Part shown: positions 7,832 through 14,144 of the stretch, piece after piece
Layout of the letters: every line of letters starts with the position of its first letter
Numbering within the stretch: the first letter of the stretch is position 1
Assembly (NCBI GenBank): GCA_002428415.1
Contig: DIWI01000012.1
Location: 1 to 14,144, forward strand
Length of the DNA stretch: 14,144 bases
DNA from: Clostridiaceae bacterium UBA6110
Lineage (GTDB): Bacteria; Bacillota; Clostridia; Clostridiales; Clostridiaceae
Reading direction: 5' to 3'
Position numbers and translations under genes: made by a program
Notes under the pieces: model-generated
What the model was told of the DNA's origin: nothing
The model's input: only the letters and a program-made list of their open reading frames with translations
Databases searched by the model: none

Positions 7832-9415
7832 TCACTTCAAATCAGCTGCAATTGTTTTACCCGCAATGGTACCCCAAATGGCAGCGGGAACTAACTGTCC
7901 ATAGTAATAGCCTTTTTCCTTGTATGTAAGGCTACCGATAATTTCACCTACAGCATAAAGGCCAGGAACTGCTTTGCCAGAATTATTCATGACACGCGCA
8001 TTCTTATCGATAACAATACCACCGTATGTTGAATAAATCGTACCAACTGTTGGTGAGACATAAAACTTTGTCAAATCTTTATATCCAAGCTTTGTCATTG
8101 TATCCATAAGGTTTGGCAAGCTGTATGCATCAGAAATCGCTTTAATGGAGTCATACTCCATTACCGCACCTGCAATAAGAAGATGTTCAATTTCTTCCAT
8201 CATGCCATTCACTTCTGCCTTTTCAACAGAAATAATTGAATAATATGTATCATTGCCGAATGCTAGCTGTGCCTGCTTTGGAACACCAGAGTAATCCAGT
8301 GTGTCCGCAAAGAGACTGCCTGTCTTATCTACATATACGTGGTCCTGTGAGCCATTTGTTGCATGATAACCTGTTGTTGGATTGATGCTGTAGAAGTTAG
8401 CATCAGTTTCAAGATTGTAAGTAGCACCATCAACTTCCTCAATCCATGCTAAAGCTGCACCATCAACGCCGGGCAAGGTGCTCGTACGTGCACCAGAATA
8501 TTGTGGCAAGTACTTTGAAACTAATTTATCATTACCACCAAAACCACCCGTTGCCAAAACAACAGCTTTTGCTGGAATAGAATATGTTTTTCCATTTGCA
8601 GGAGTTACGGTAATTCCTGTAACGGTGCCGTTCTCTGTAAGAAGTCCATCTGCTGTTGTCTCTAGAAGAATTGTTACACCTAGCTTCTTAGCAGAGTTTT
8701 CCATAGCAGCCACCATTGTTGCCATTGGGGATCTGCCTTCGTCAGGCTGAACCGAATAGCCTTCGTATCCCACGGTAGGAATTAACTTGAAACCAGCTTG
8801 TTCAGCCAGACTCTTCATTGTTGTGTGAAAGTTCTCATTTTCTATAGATGCTGGGGTACGTGCCATACCACCATTTGCAACAAGGCCAGTACCACCTGTA
8901 TAGCCCTTTGTTTCAACTAGAACGACACTTAGACCTTCTTTTGCACTTGAGATAGCTGATGTGAGACCACCAAAACCTCCGCCAACAATTACAACATCTG
9001 CTTTACCGTCAAATACAGGTGCGATATATGGCGATGTTTTGCTGAAGAGGCTTAAATCACTCCCCTTTGCAACTGCTTCTTTTACAGCGTTAATCATAGC
9101 TATTGAAGAAAGGGTAGCTCCAGTTACAGTATCAACATTTACACTCTGGTTTTTGACTACCTCATCAGCAATTCTTTCGAATGCCACACTAGCGATACCA
9201 TCTGTATCATTTGTGTCTAATACCTCTACGGAAATGATGGCTTTATCATCCAGCTTTACTTCAACTGTTAAAGGACCTCCAATGCTTTTTACTTCAGCTT
9301 TGTATGTGCCAGCAGTAATTGTTGGTGGTTTCTCGCTTGGTTCTTTCGAAGTTGAACAACCAGCTAAAGAAGCCAACATCGCACATCCTAAAAGAATAGA
9401 AATGATCTTTTTCAT
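7832..9415 (-). CDS. Secreted lipoprotein flavin reductase: FMN-binding domain fused to a fumarate-reductase-type FAD domain
   Basis: A 527-residue predicted extracytoplasmic reductase. Residues 1-20 form a lipoprotein signal ending in the lipobox LAGC (C20). An FMN-binding domain follows (about 35-118) with the flavinylation motif DTVTGAT (95-101), in which T101 should carry FMN attached by an ApbE-type transferase. The FAD-binding 2 domain starts at about 139 with VVIVGGGFGG (nucleotide loop 145-150), E168 for ribose, and GLYAVGE (485-491) near the C-terminus. Relatives use the FMN to pass electrons from membrane donors to a soluble acceptor such as fumarate or urocanate. The usual catalytic Arg/His segments are altered here, so the substrate is unknown. 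No ApbE or electron-donor gene is in the window. The start at 9415 follows GGGGGAGAAG. Codon use is unlike the flanking operons. It may be controlled by the TetR protein. Confidence 0.92.
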   Translation of the reverse strand: MKKIISILLGCAMLASLAGCSTSKEPSEKPPTITAGTYKAEVKSIGGPLTVEVKLDDKAIISVEVLDTNDTDGIASVAFERIADEVVKNQSVNVDTVTGATLSSIAMINAVKEAVAKGSDLSLFSKTSPYIAPVFDGKADVVIVGGGFGGLTSAISSAKEGLSVVLVETKGYTGGTGLVANGGMARTPASIENENFHTTMKSLAEQAGFKLIPTVGYEGYSVQPDEGRSPMATMVAAMENSAKKLGVTILLETTADGLLTENGTVTGITVTPANGKTYSIPAKAVVLATGGFGGNDKLVSKYLPQYSGARTSTLPGVDGAALAWIEEVDGATYNLETDANFYSINPTTGYHATNGSQDHVYVDKTGSLFADTLDYSGVPKQAQLAFGNDTYYSIISVEKAEVNGMMEEIEHLLIAGAVMEYDSIKAISDAYSLPNLMDTMTKLGYKDLTKFYVSPTVGTIYSTYGGIVIDKNARVMNNSGKAVPGLYAVGEIIGSLTYKEKGYYYGQLVPAAIWGTIAGKTIAADLK

Positions 9416-9466
9416 TATACTTCTCCCCCTTGCATAATTTGAATATAATATTATTTCGAAATTATT

Positions 9467-9550
9467 CGTAACGCGTTCCGTAACGCATTACAATAAATTT
9501 ATAACAATCTTTTCAAATTGTCAATAAATATATAACAATCTACGGAACGC
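9467..9550 (-). promoter_or_regulatory. Promoter and candidate operators of the flavoprotein gene
   Basis: Read leftward, TTGACA (9524-9519) is followed by a 17-base spacer and TAAATT (9501-9496); TATAAA at 9503-9498 is an alternative. Around it, GCGTTCCGTA (9473-9482) and TACGGAACGC (9541-9550) form an exact 10-base inverted repeat flanking the promoter. CGTAACGC is repeated at 9467 and 9479 with a 12-base period, and TATAACAATCT is repeated at 9500 and 9531. The GC-bearing repeats stand out in very AT-rich DNA. The likely start of transcription falls on the 9467-9491 cluster, an arrangement that fits repression. The binding protein is an inference. Confidence 0.6.
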
Positions 9551-9750
9551 TGTCTTTTTCTGAGAGTTTTAAGCATCGATGAGTTATCTTGTTACTTAGA
9601 TGATGATACGATAATGAAAAATATATTCTTTGGTTCAGGATCTAAGACTTATTCTCAAAATTCCTCATCACTATTTTCCACTGGCAAAATAACTTAAATT
9701 CCCAGATTTCCGACTGCTGACCTCTTTATTAAAGAGTATGCTGCCGATAG
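9551..9750. other. Non-coding sequence between the flavoprotein promoter and the ISL3 remnant
   Basis: Translation on both strands gives only short, stop-interrupted pieces. The part adjoining 9750 may be eroded transposase C-terminus, but I could not match it with confidence. Together with 9416-9550 (promoter), 9751-10212 (transposase remnant) and 10213-10403 (promoter of the ATP-grasp gene plus eroded sequence), it accounts for the roughly 1-kb gap between intact genes. Confidence 0.5.
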
Positions 9751-10212
9751 TTATTTCAGTTCCCTCCGAAGTCTCAGATTCTTGCGATGTAGTGTCTCCC
9801 GTAAGGACATCAGGATATGGAGGATCTTCTTGAGAGATTCAGTATCCTTGTGCCTGCCTTCAGTTTGGAGATACCTCTGCTAGTTCTTAAGGACTTCTGA
9901 GACTACCTTGTCATTAAAATTCTTTATGATATGGAATTGGTCAAATAGCGTAGTCGTCATGGAGCTTGAACTAACCGATGCTTAAGTACCTTGCCTGCCT
10001 TTCAAACATTATATTTTTCTTGCCATCGTTAGTGCACTTCTCCTCGTGACCTTTTTGTCGATGGCTTTGAAGATGTTCTCAAGACCTGGGATCTCAGACA
10101 CTTCTTTGAGGTTGTAGGTCCCAATGGTGAGCATGTCCCTAGTGTACTGAAGTAGCTCTGCCGTTATTCGGTGGCCTTTTGCTTGGAACTGCACCTGCTG
10201 GACCGTTGTTAA
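9751..10212 (-). pseudogene. Degenerate ISL3-type transposase gene with internal deletion
   Basis: Read leftward, pieces of an ISL3-family transposase appear in order. FQAKGHRITAELLQYTRDMLTIG and NLKEVSEI come first (from about 10188). With a frame change, EKCTNDGKKNIMFERQARYL and FKLHDDYA follow (about 10040-9940). Then FDQFHIIKNFNDKVVSEVLKN, an in-frame TAG, QRYLQTEGRHKDTESLKK and LRETLHRKN run to a stop at 9751-9753. The motif ERQARYL...FKLHDDYA and the catalytic-region sequence around FDQFHI match ISL3 transposases as I know them. The stretch between them, normally well over 50 residues, is missing, as are clear N- and C-terminal parts. Both large pieces share one frame across 60-base steps, so the decay is by deletion plus a few indels. 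The inverted ends were not identified. Confidence 0.82.
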
Positions 10213-10330
10213 CCTTCTGGCTGGATTCAGAAATTGCTTTAAGCTTTAATTCTGTCCAGGGCTGAGATGACAGTGACTGCAAGATAACGTGTTGTTGATT
10301 TGCATAATCAACTGTGCAATCCCATAGGTT

Positions 10331-10359
10331 TTGTGATTGCCCCTTTTTTTTGTTATAAT
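10331..10359 (+). promoter_or_regulatory. Promoter of the ATP-grasp gene
   Basis: TTGTGA (10331-10336), a 17-base spacer rich in T, and a consensus TATAAT (10354-10359) lie about 45 bases before the ATG. Just upstream, GTTGATT (10294-10300) and AATCAAC (10306-10312) form an inverted repeat with a five-base centre that could be an operator. Confidence 0.7.
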
Positions 10360-10403
10360 TATCTTAATATTACAAATGATGCGACAAAAAGGCAGGTGCA
10401 ATA

Positions 10404-11564
10404 ATGAATTACGTGTTCATATCCCCAAGCTTTCCTTCAAACTTCGAAAACTTCATAGTAGCCCTCAAAGAAGAGGGAGTAAATGTCCTGGGGCTTGGAA
10501 GCGAGCCCTACGAAATGCTGTCAGCAAGGCTCAGGAATACTCTGTCAGAGTACTACAAGGTAGGCAGCATGGAGAATTATGACGAGATGTTCAAAGGCGT
10601 GGCATATCTCTCCTTTAAGCACGGGAAGATAGACAGGCTGGAATCCCACAATGAATACTGGCTGCAGCAGGATGCGAGGCTTAGGACCGACTTCAACATA
10701 CCAGGCTTCAAGACCAAGGACATGCCAAGGGTCAAAAGGAAGTCAATAATGAAGAACGTCTTCCAGGAGGCAGGCGCCAACTTCATACGAGGTACTGTCA
10801 TCGCAAGCCTTGAGGAGGCTGAAAGATTTATCGCTGAAACAGGATATCCTGTCTGTGTGAAGCCTGACATCGGCGTTGGAGCTGAGCATACCTACAAGCT
10901 GAACAACCGTGAGGACCTGATCAAGTTTTTCCTGAACAAGCCAAACAGGGAATTCATCATAGAGGAGTTCATCAACGGTGAGATACATACCTTTGACGGT
11001 CTGGTGGATAGCGAAGGAAACATCGTCTTCTACTCCTCGTTCATCTATAACATCGGGGTAATGGACCTGGTCAACGACCAGCTTGATGCCTTCTACTACT
11101 CGCTTAGAGAGCCGGCAAAAGACCTGGTTGATATAGGTTCAAGGATAGTCAAGGGGCTGGAGCTCAGGGAAAGATTCTTCCACATAGAATTCTTCAGGCT
11201 TGACGATGGAAAGCTGGTCGCCCTTGAAATCAACACAAGGCCGCCAGGAGGGCTCTCCATGGACATGTTCAACTATGCCAACGATGCAGACCTCTACAAG
11301 GAATATGCAAGGCTTGCATCAGGAAAGATGCTGTCAGCAGACCTTGACAGGAAATACTTCGTAGGCTATGCAGGAAGAAGAAAGAGCAAGTACTACAAGT
11401 ATGTGCTTGATGACATACTTGAAAAATATGGTGATGCTATCCTGGTCCACGAACCGGTTTCAGGAATATTCGCACCGGCACTTGGAGACTACGCATTCCT
11501 TTTCAGGAGTACGGATTTTGATGAGCTTCAGAATATGCAGAAGGACATACTTGAATTAGGATAG
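10404..11564 (+). CDS. Stand-alone ATP-grasp domain ligase of unknown substrate
   Basis: A 386-residue soluble enzyme of the ATP-grasp superfamily (carbamoyl-phosphate-synthase-like, carboxylate-amine ligase fold). The N-terminal third (1-110) is a Rossmann-like pre-ATP-grasp domain starting YVFISPSFPSNF. The ATP-grasp core has the nucleotide lysine in VCVKPD (K153), the hinge IIEEFINGE (185-193), FHIEFF (259-264, E262 as a metal ligand candidate) and LEINTRPPGG (274-283), which supplies E275, N277 and R279 for metal and phosphate binding. It is expected to activate a carboxylate as an acyl phosphate and join it to an amine. No partner gene is adjacent, so the product (peptide, amino-acid or cofactor derivative) cannot be named. 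A weak AGGTG site precedes the ATG. Its AGG-rich codons match the core genes, so it lies outside the island. Confidence 0.9.
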   Translation: MNYVFISPSFPSNFENFIVALKEEGVNVLGLGSEPYEMLSARLRNTLSEYYKVGSMENYDEMFKGVAYLSFKHGKIDRLESHNEYWLQQDARLRTDFNIPGFKTKDMPRVKRKSIMKNVFQEAGANFIRGTVIASLEEAERFIAETGYPVCVKPDIGVGAEHTYKLNNREDLIKFFLNKPNREFIIEEFINGEIHTFDGLVDSEGNIVFYSSFIYNIGVMDLVNDQLDAFYYSLREPAKDLVDIGSRIVKGLELRERFFHIEFFRLDDGKLVALEINTRPPGGLSMDMFNYANDADLYKEYARLASGKMLSADLDRKYFVGYAGRRKSKYYKYVLDDILEKYGDAILVHEPVSGIFAPALGDYAFLFRSTDFDELQNMQKDILELG

Positions 11565-11618
11565 TCCTCTGGCAGCACAAAGCTTGTCATGCTTCAAAGA
11601 ATAATTTGAATGCAAATG

Positions 11619-11650
11619 AATGGAAGCCCTTGAAACCAAGGACTTCCATT
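11619..11650. terminator. Bidirectional hairpin between convergent genes
   Basis: AATGGAAG...CCTTG pairs with CAAGG...CTTCCATT around a four-base AAAC loop, with a single C/A mismatch. It lies between the ATP-grasp stop (11564) and the stop of the convergent membrane-protein gene (11695). TTTTGAATTAT follows on the plus side, and an AT-rich stretch follows on the minus side. Confidence 0.75.
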
Positions 11651-11694
11651 TTGAATTATATCAGATTCCGGGACAGTCAGATATTGTTAGTTGA

Positions 11695-13398
11695 TCAAGG
11701 TCTGATCTCAAGGATGTCGAACTGGCCTTCTCTTGGATTGCCGAAGATGTTTATGGTGTCGCCAGGCTTTGCAAATATTATTGACGACCCTAAAGCCTTT
11801 GCGGTTCCAGTATATACTAAATCATCTCCTGTTGCCCTGATGAAGAAGATAGTGTTGCCGTCAATGACCACGCTCTCGATTGCCTCGATCACTATAGTCT
11901 TCTCCTTTGCATCAGCCCCAGGCTGACCCGAAGTATCCGTTCTCAGGTTAGATTCTCTGATGATCTCCTGGACTGTATTGCCTACGATTACCTGCTGGTA
12001 GTTTTCAGCATCGACCAGAGCGAACATCTTGGCAAGGCCTGAGGCGTCCTTTAGGCCTATGAGATAGGTCGGACGGTTCTTGATGTTGAGCAGGACCGGG
12101 AAGGTCGGTGTATAGTTCTTCTCCTGTATCTGCCCTGTTGCTGAATTCATGGCTGAAACCTCATCAGCTGAAGGCACCGAGAAGAATTTTGCTTCCTTTG
12201 TCCTGAGGTTTACGAAGTAGAAGCCGAGGTTAGAAGAGTCGCTCCTGATTGAAGTTACACCTGTGAAAAGGTATATGTCATCATTCAGAGGTACATAGTT
12301 ATAACCTACAGTTGTCTGTGTAACGTTCTTCTGTCCGATGATTGAATTGAAGAATCCATCTGTGTAGCTTCCCTTGAAGTCGAGCTGCTGGATTATGAGG
12401 TCCGACGGGTAAACTCTGTCAACCCAGGCGGGCACTTCATTAACCTCATAATAGTTTGACTCACCGGTGTTTCCGTCTGTGACTATTGCACCTTTTACAT
12501 CGGTTCCCCCGAAGAAGCCGATTCGTCTTGTAAGGACTGAGGTGATATAGAAGCCTCTGCCCTCATCATCCACTTCGAAGTTGGTTTCCCCGAACATCTT
12601 TGTGGGGTATTTGAACCTGATATGCCTGAAGATGTCTCGCATCAGATAGTCGCTTTTTGAGTACTTCAGCGGATTGACCAGCTTGATCAGGTCAGCCTCC
12701 TGGGTAGCCATATCCACCTTGACGTAGTAGGGGATACCGTTTTTGGCATTGATGATGTACTTTATGATGTCTGAGTAAGCAAGCGGTGATACCCTGACAG
12801 GCACGTTCCTGATGTTGATCTGGGTGTAGTTGTCGTTGATCTCAAACTGGGAGACCACCTCCTGTACGGAACCCATCTGCCTTGCTCCGATTATGGCTGC
12901 AGCTTCCCTGTCTACTACTGGGACCTTGTCATAGGTGACTTCCTTTACTGTATCGGCAAAGCTCGCATCCGTTACCGGTATGAGCGCAGAGTATGCTTTT
13001 GCCCGAAAAATCGGCTGGGACAGGAATCCCAGGACTGCCGGCACTGCGACAAGCAGTGCTACTGCGACCGCTGAAACAACTCCTGTCTTAAGTATCGACA
13101 TTTTGCCCGCAACCAGATTCAGACCGTTATATACCAGAATGCCAGTTATAAGAAAAGTATAGAATTCTGGTGCCATGAAGTTAAGTGCAGGCAGCGTCAG
13201 AAAGAATAGTACGAACATTATTACAAGTGCAGCAAGCAAGATGAAGAATGGATTTTTTCCTTTCCGGTTGCTGTCGCGGATTATGATCTTCCTCTTTAAA
13301 TCTGAATATGCGTCCTTGAAGCCTTTTGAGGTTCCACGCCTTGTTCCCGGACCGAAATTGATGGTGAAGCCGCCCTTGTTGTTATTACCTGAATCCAT
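11695..13398 (-). CDS. Membrane protein of unknown function (three N-terminal helices, large C-terminal domain)
   Basis: I do not recognise this 567-residue protein. A basic, Gly/Asn-rich cytoplasmic N-terminus (1-49) precedes three hydrophobic helices at about 50-74, 79-97 and 104-126. About 440 residues follow, mostly predicted beta-rich. With three helices and a positively charged N-terminus, the large domain is probably extracytoplasmic. It contains no cysteine motif, HExxH, nucleotide-binding loop or repeat that I can see. Patterns such as YYVKVDMATQEADLIKL and GAIVTDGNTGESNYYEV resemble beta-propeller or PepSY-like strands that restate a value, but this is weak. GGAAGGAG lies upstream of the ATG at 13398. 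It is convergent to the ATP-grasp gene and downstream of the phosphofructokinase gene on the same strand, separated from it by terminators, so it is probably transcribed alone. The 13399-13560 stretch is AT-rich with no clear consensus promoter. Confidence 0.85.
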   Translation of the reverse strand: MDSGNNNKGGFTINFGPGTRRGTSKGFKDAYSDLKRKIIIRDSNRKGKNPFFILLAALVIMFVLFFLTLPALNFMAPEFYTFLITGILVYNGLNLVAGKMSILKTGVVSAVAVALLVAVPAVLGFLSQPIFRAKAYSALIPVTDASFADTVKEVTYDKVPVVDREAAAIIGARQMGSVQEVVSQFEINDNYTQINIRNVPVRVSPLAYSDIIKYIINAKNGIPYYVKVDMATQEADLIKLVNPLKYSKSDYLMRDIFRHIRFKYPTKMFGETNFEVDDEGRGFYITSVLTRRIGFFGGTDVKGAIVTDGNTGESNYYEVNEVPAWVDRVYPSDLIIQQLDFKGSYTDGFFNSIIGQKNVTQTTVGYNYVPLNDDIYLFTGVTSIRSDSSNLGFYFVNLRTKEAKFFSVPSADEVSAMNSATGQIQEKNYTPTFPVLLNIKNRPTYLIGLKDASGLAKMFALVDAENYQQVIVGNTVQEIIRESNLRTDTSGQPGADAKEKTIVIEAIESVVIDGNTIFFIRATGDDLVYTGTAKALGSSIIFAKPGDTINIFGNPREGQFDILEIRP

Positions 13399-13562
13399 AT
13401 ATAATCACTCCTTCCTTTACTTATACCAAATCTATATTAATGATGGATTAAATTTTTGTTATTTCAGCGATTATTGGGAAAGTGATATATAAATAAGCAA
13501 CTATCGAGTAACCATATCTTTGCCTTAAATATAAATATTAAGTAATTTCCAGTAAAACAAAA

Positions 13563-13580
13563 GGACGGCAAAAGCCGTCC
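13563..13580 (-). terminator. Intrinsic terminator of the phosphofructokinase gene
   Basis: Perfect 7-bp GC-rich stem GGACGGC/GCCGTCC with a four-base loop. Read leftward it is followed directly by TTTTGTTTT, a classical Rho-independent terminator. Confidence 0.9.
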
Positions 13581-13598
13581 AGTCATCAGTAAGATGGA

Positions 13599-13617
13599 AG
13601 CCATTTGCAAAATGGCT
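13599..13617 (-). terminator. Second hairpin just after the phosphofructokinase stop
   Basis: AGCCATTT and AAATGGCT form an 8-bp stem with a three-base loop, 16 bases past the stop codon. No strong T-run follows, so it is probably a 3'-end stabilising or auxiliary hairpin in tandem with the terminator at 13563-13580. Confidence 0.55.
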
Positions 13618-13632
13618 ATCCAGCTTACAATC

Positions 13633-14144
13633 CTACATATTATGGTATTTATGGATTACCCTGTACTCAGGCATCTTCCCTGCGAGAGGAGTGAAGTATG
13701 AGAGTGCCTCTTCCTTGATGTTGAAGCCGTCAGGAGTGACCCATTCAGCTGGGAAGTACTTGACCTTGTTGGCAATGTTCGCTGCGTCTGTCGAGGTGAA
13801 GTTGACCTTGTACGGCTCGTCTGATTCTCTCACAAGTATTGCAACCTTACCTGTCTCGCCTGCAGCTGCAAGTAGAAGTGCTGTCTTTCCAAGCTTTCCA
13901 GATTCCTCGAGGTCAACCTCGGAAACTGCATGGAATGCGCATCTCTGAAGGACTGACAATTCAAGGACCTTGATCCTGTTGGTTATTCCATTTGCCTCGA
14001 TTATTGCCTTTATGGCATTGCCTGCTCCGCCAAGCTGAGCATGGCCGAAGCTGTCGTGGCTCTGAGCTTTGGTTGCAGCGAGGAAATCACCGTTAGGGTA
14101 CTTGACGCCCTCAGAAGCAACTATGTACACATGGTTCTTCTTCT
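13633..14144 (-). CDS. 6-phosphofructokinase, probably pyrophosphate-type (5' end outside window)
   Basis: The C-terminal 170 or so codons of a phosphofructokinase-family enzyme, which phosphorylates fructose 6-phosphate in glycolysis in the cytoplasm. Visible motifs are YIVASEGV near the edge, DSFGHAQLGGAGNAI, and VLELSVLQRCAFHAVSEVDLEESGKLGKTA. The last corresponds to the substrate-binding ELxxxQR segment of the family; the RC instead of RGG is typical of the long pyrophosphate-dependent or related clostridial enzymes. The C-terminus NIANKVKYFPAEWVTPDGFNIKEEALSYFTPLAG also fits that group. The phosphate-donor-determining residues lie in the missing N-terminus, so ATP versus pyrophosphate use remains an inference. 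The GTG at 14130 is internal: the frame continues KKNH upstream to the window edge. Tandem hairpins follow the stop. Confidence 0.85.
   Translation of the reverse strand, partial: KKNHVYIVASEGVKYPNGDFLAATKAQSHDSFGHAQLGGAGNAIKAIIEANGITNRIKVLELSVLQRCAFHAVSEVDLEESGKLGKTALLLAAAGETGKVAILVRESDEPYKVNFTSTDAANIANKVKYFPAEWVTPDGFNIKEEALSYFTPLAGKMPEYRVIHKYHNM

Noticed and set aside
8961..9437. A 158-codon plus-strand reading frame opposite the flavoprotein gene
   Set aside because: It is the antisense of the signal peptide and FMN/FAD domains, which are clearly coding on the minus strand. It has no recognisable domain and no ribosome binding site of its own.
9416..9560. Possible CRISPR-like or iteron array because of closely spaced repeats
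   Set aside because: Repeats are only 8-11 bases, occur twice each and have no regular unit-spacer pattern; they fit regulator sites better.
10009..10194. A 61-codon minus-strand ORF that could be taken for a small gene
   Set aside because: Its sequence is the internal GHRITAELLQYTRDML region of an ISL3 transposase and its start is not preceded by a ribosome binding site; it is part of the pseudogene.
10337..10582. An 81-codon plus-strand ORF overlapping the ATP-grasp gene start
   Set aside because: It begins within the promoter, runs out of frame through the ATP-grasp coding sequence and has no supporting features.
13408..13428. TGGTATAAG extended -10-like sequence upstream of the 567-residue membrane protein gene (minus strand)
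   Set aside because: A start of transcription from it would fall inside the Shine-Dalgarno sequence, leaving no usable leader, and no -35 box is present at the right distance.

Overview
The window looks like a chromosomal segment of a low-to-moderate-GC member of the Clostridia (Firmicutes). Purine-rich Shine-Dalgarno sites precede most genes, arginine is written mostly as AGG/AGA and isoleucine often as ATA in the core genes, one glycolytic gene resembles the pyrophosphate-type phosphofructokinases of anaerobes, and a secreted lipoprotein flavin reductase is present. The genus cannot be fixed from the sequence.

Left block (1-5945). A 5'-complete but window-truncated ABC-F ATPase gene reads leftward from its own promoter. 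Diverging from it is a tiny helix-hairpin-helix protein gene, then a tightly packed rightward operon: a MacA-type membrane-fusion protein, a MacB-type ATPase (GTG start overlapping the previous stop), a MacB/FtsX-type permease, and a DUF3810 membrane protein with a zinc-protease-like HEMAH motif. Spacings of -4, +9 and +9 bases argue for one transcript, so the export pump and the DUF3810 protein probably work together.

Middle block (about 5946-10330). This is an AT-richer accessory island with different codon use. It holds a TetR-family regulator gene (+), a dead IS5-type transposase gene (+), a convergent gene for a secreted lipoprotein with an FMN-binding domain fused to a fumarate-reductase-type FAD domain (-), and a dead ISL3-type transposase gene (-). 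Both transposase remnants were found by stitching reading frames; neither contains a long intact ORF. The flavoprotein carries the threonine motif for covalent FMN attachment but seems to lack the three catalytic residues of true fumarate reductases, so its electron acceptor is unknown. Its promoter is surrounded by a 10-base inverted repeat and several short repeats that look like regulator sites.

Right block (10331-14144). Core-like composition resumes with a stand-alone ATP-grasp ligase gene (+) behind a clear promoter. A hairpin separates it from a convergent gene for a 567-residue membrane protein of unknown function (-). Next comes the 3' part of a phosphofructokinase gene (-), which ends in two tandem hairpins.

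I see no tRNA, rRNA, CRISPR array or intact mobile element. The most promising candidate for something undescribed is the TetR/flavoprotein pair in the island. Second is the coupling of a MacAB-like exporter to a DUF3810 putative metalloprotease.
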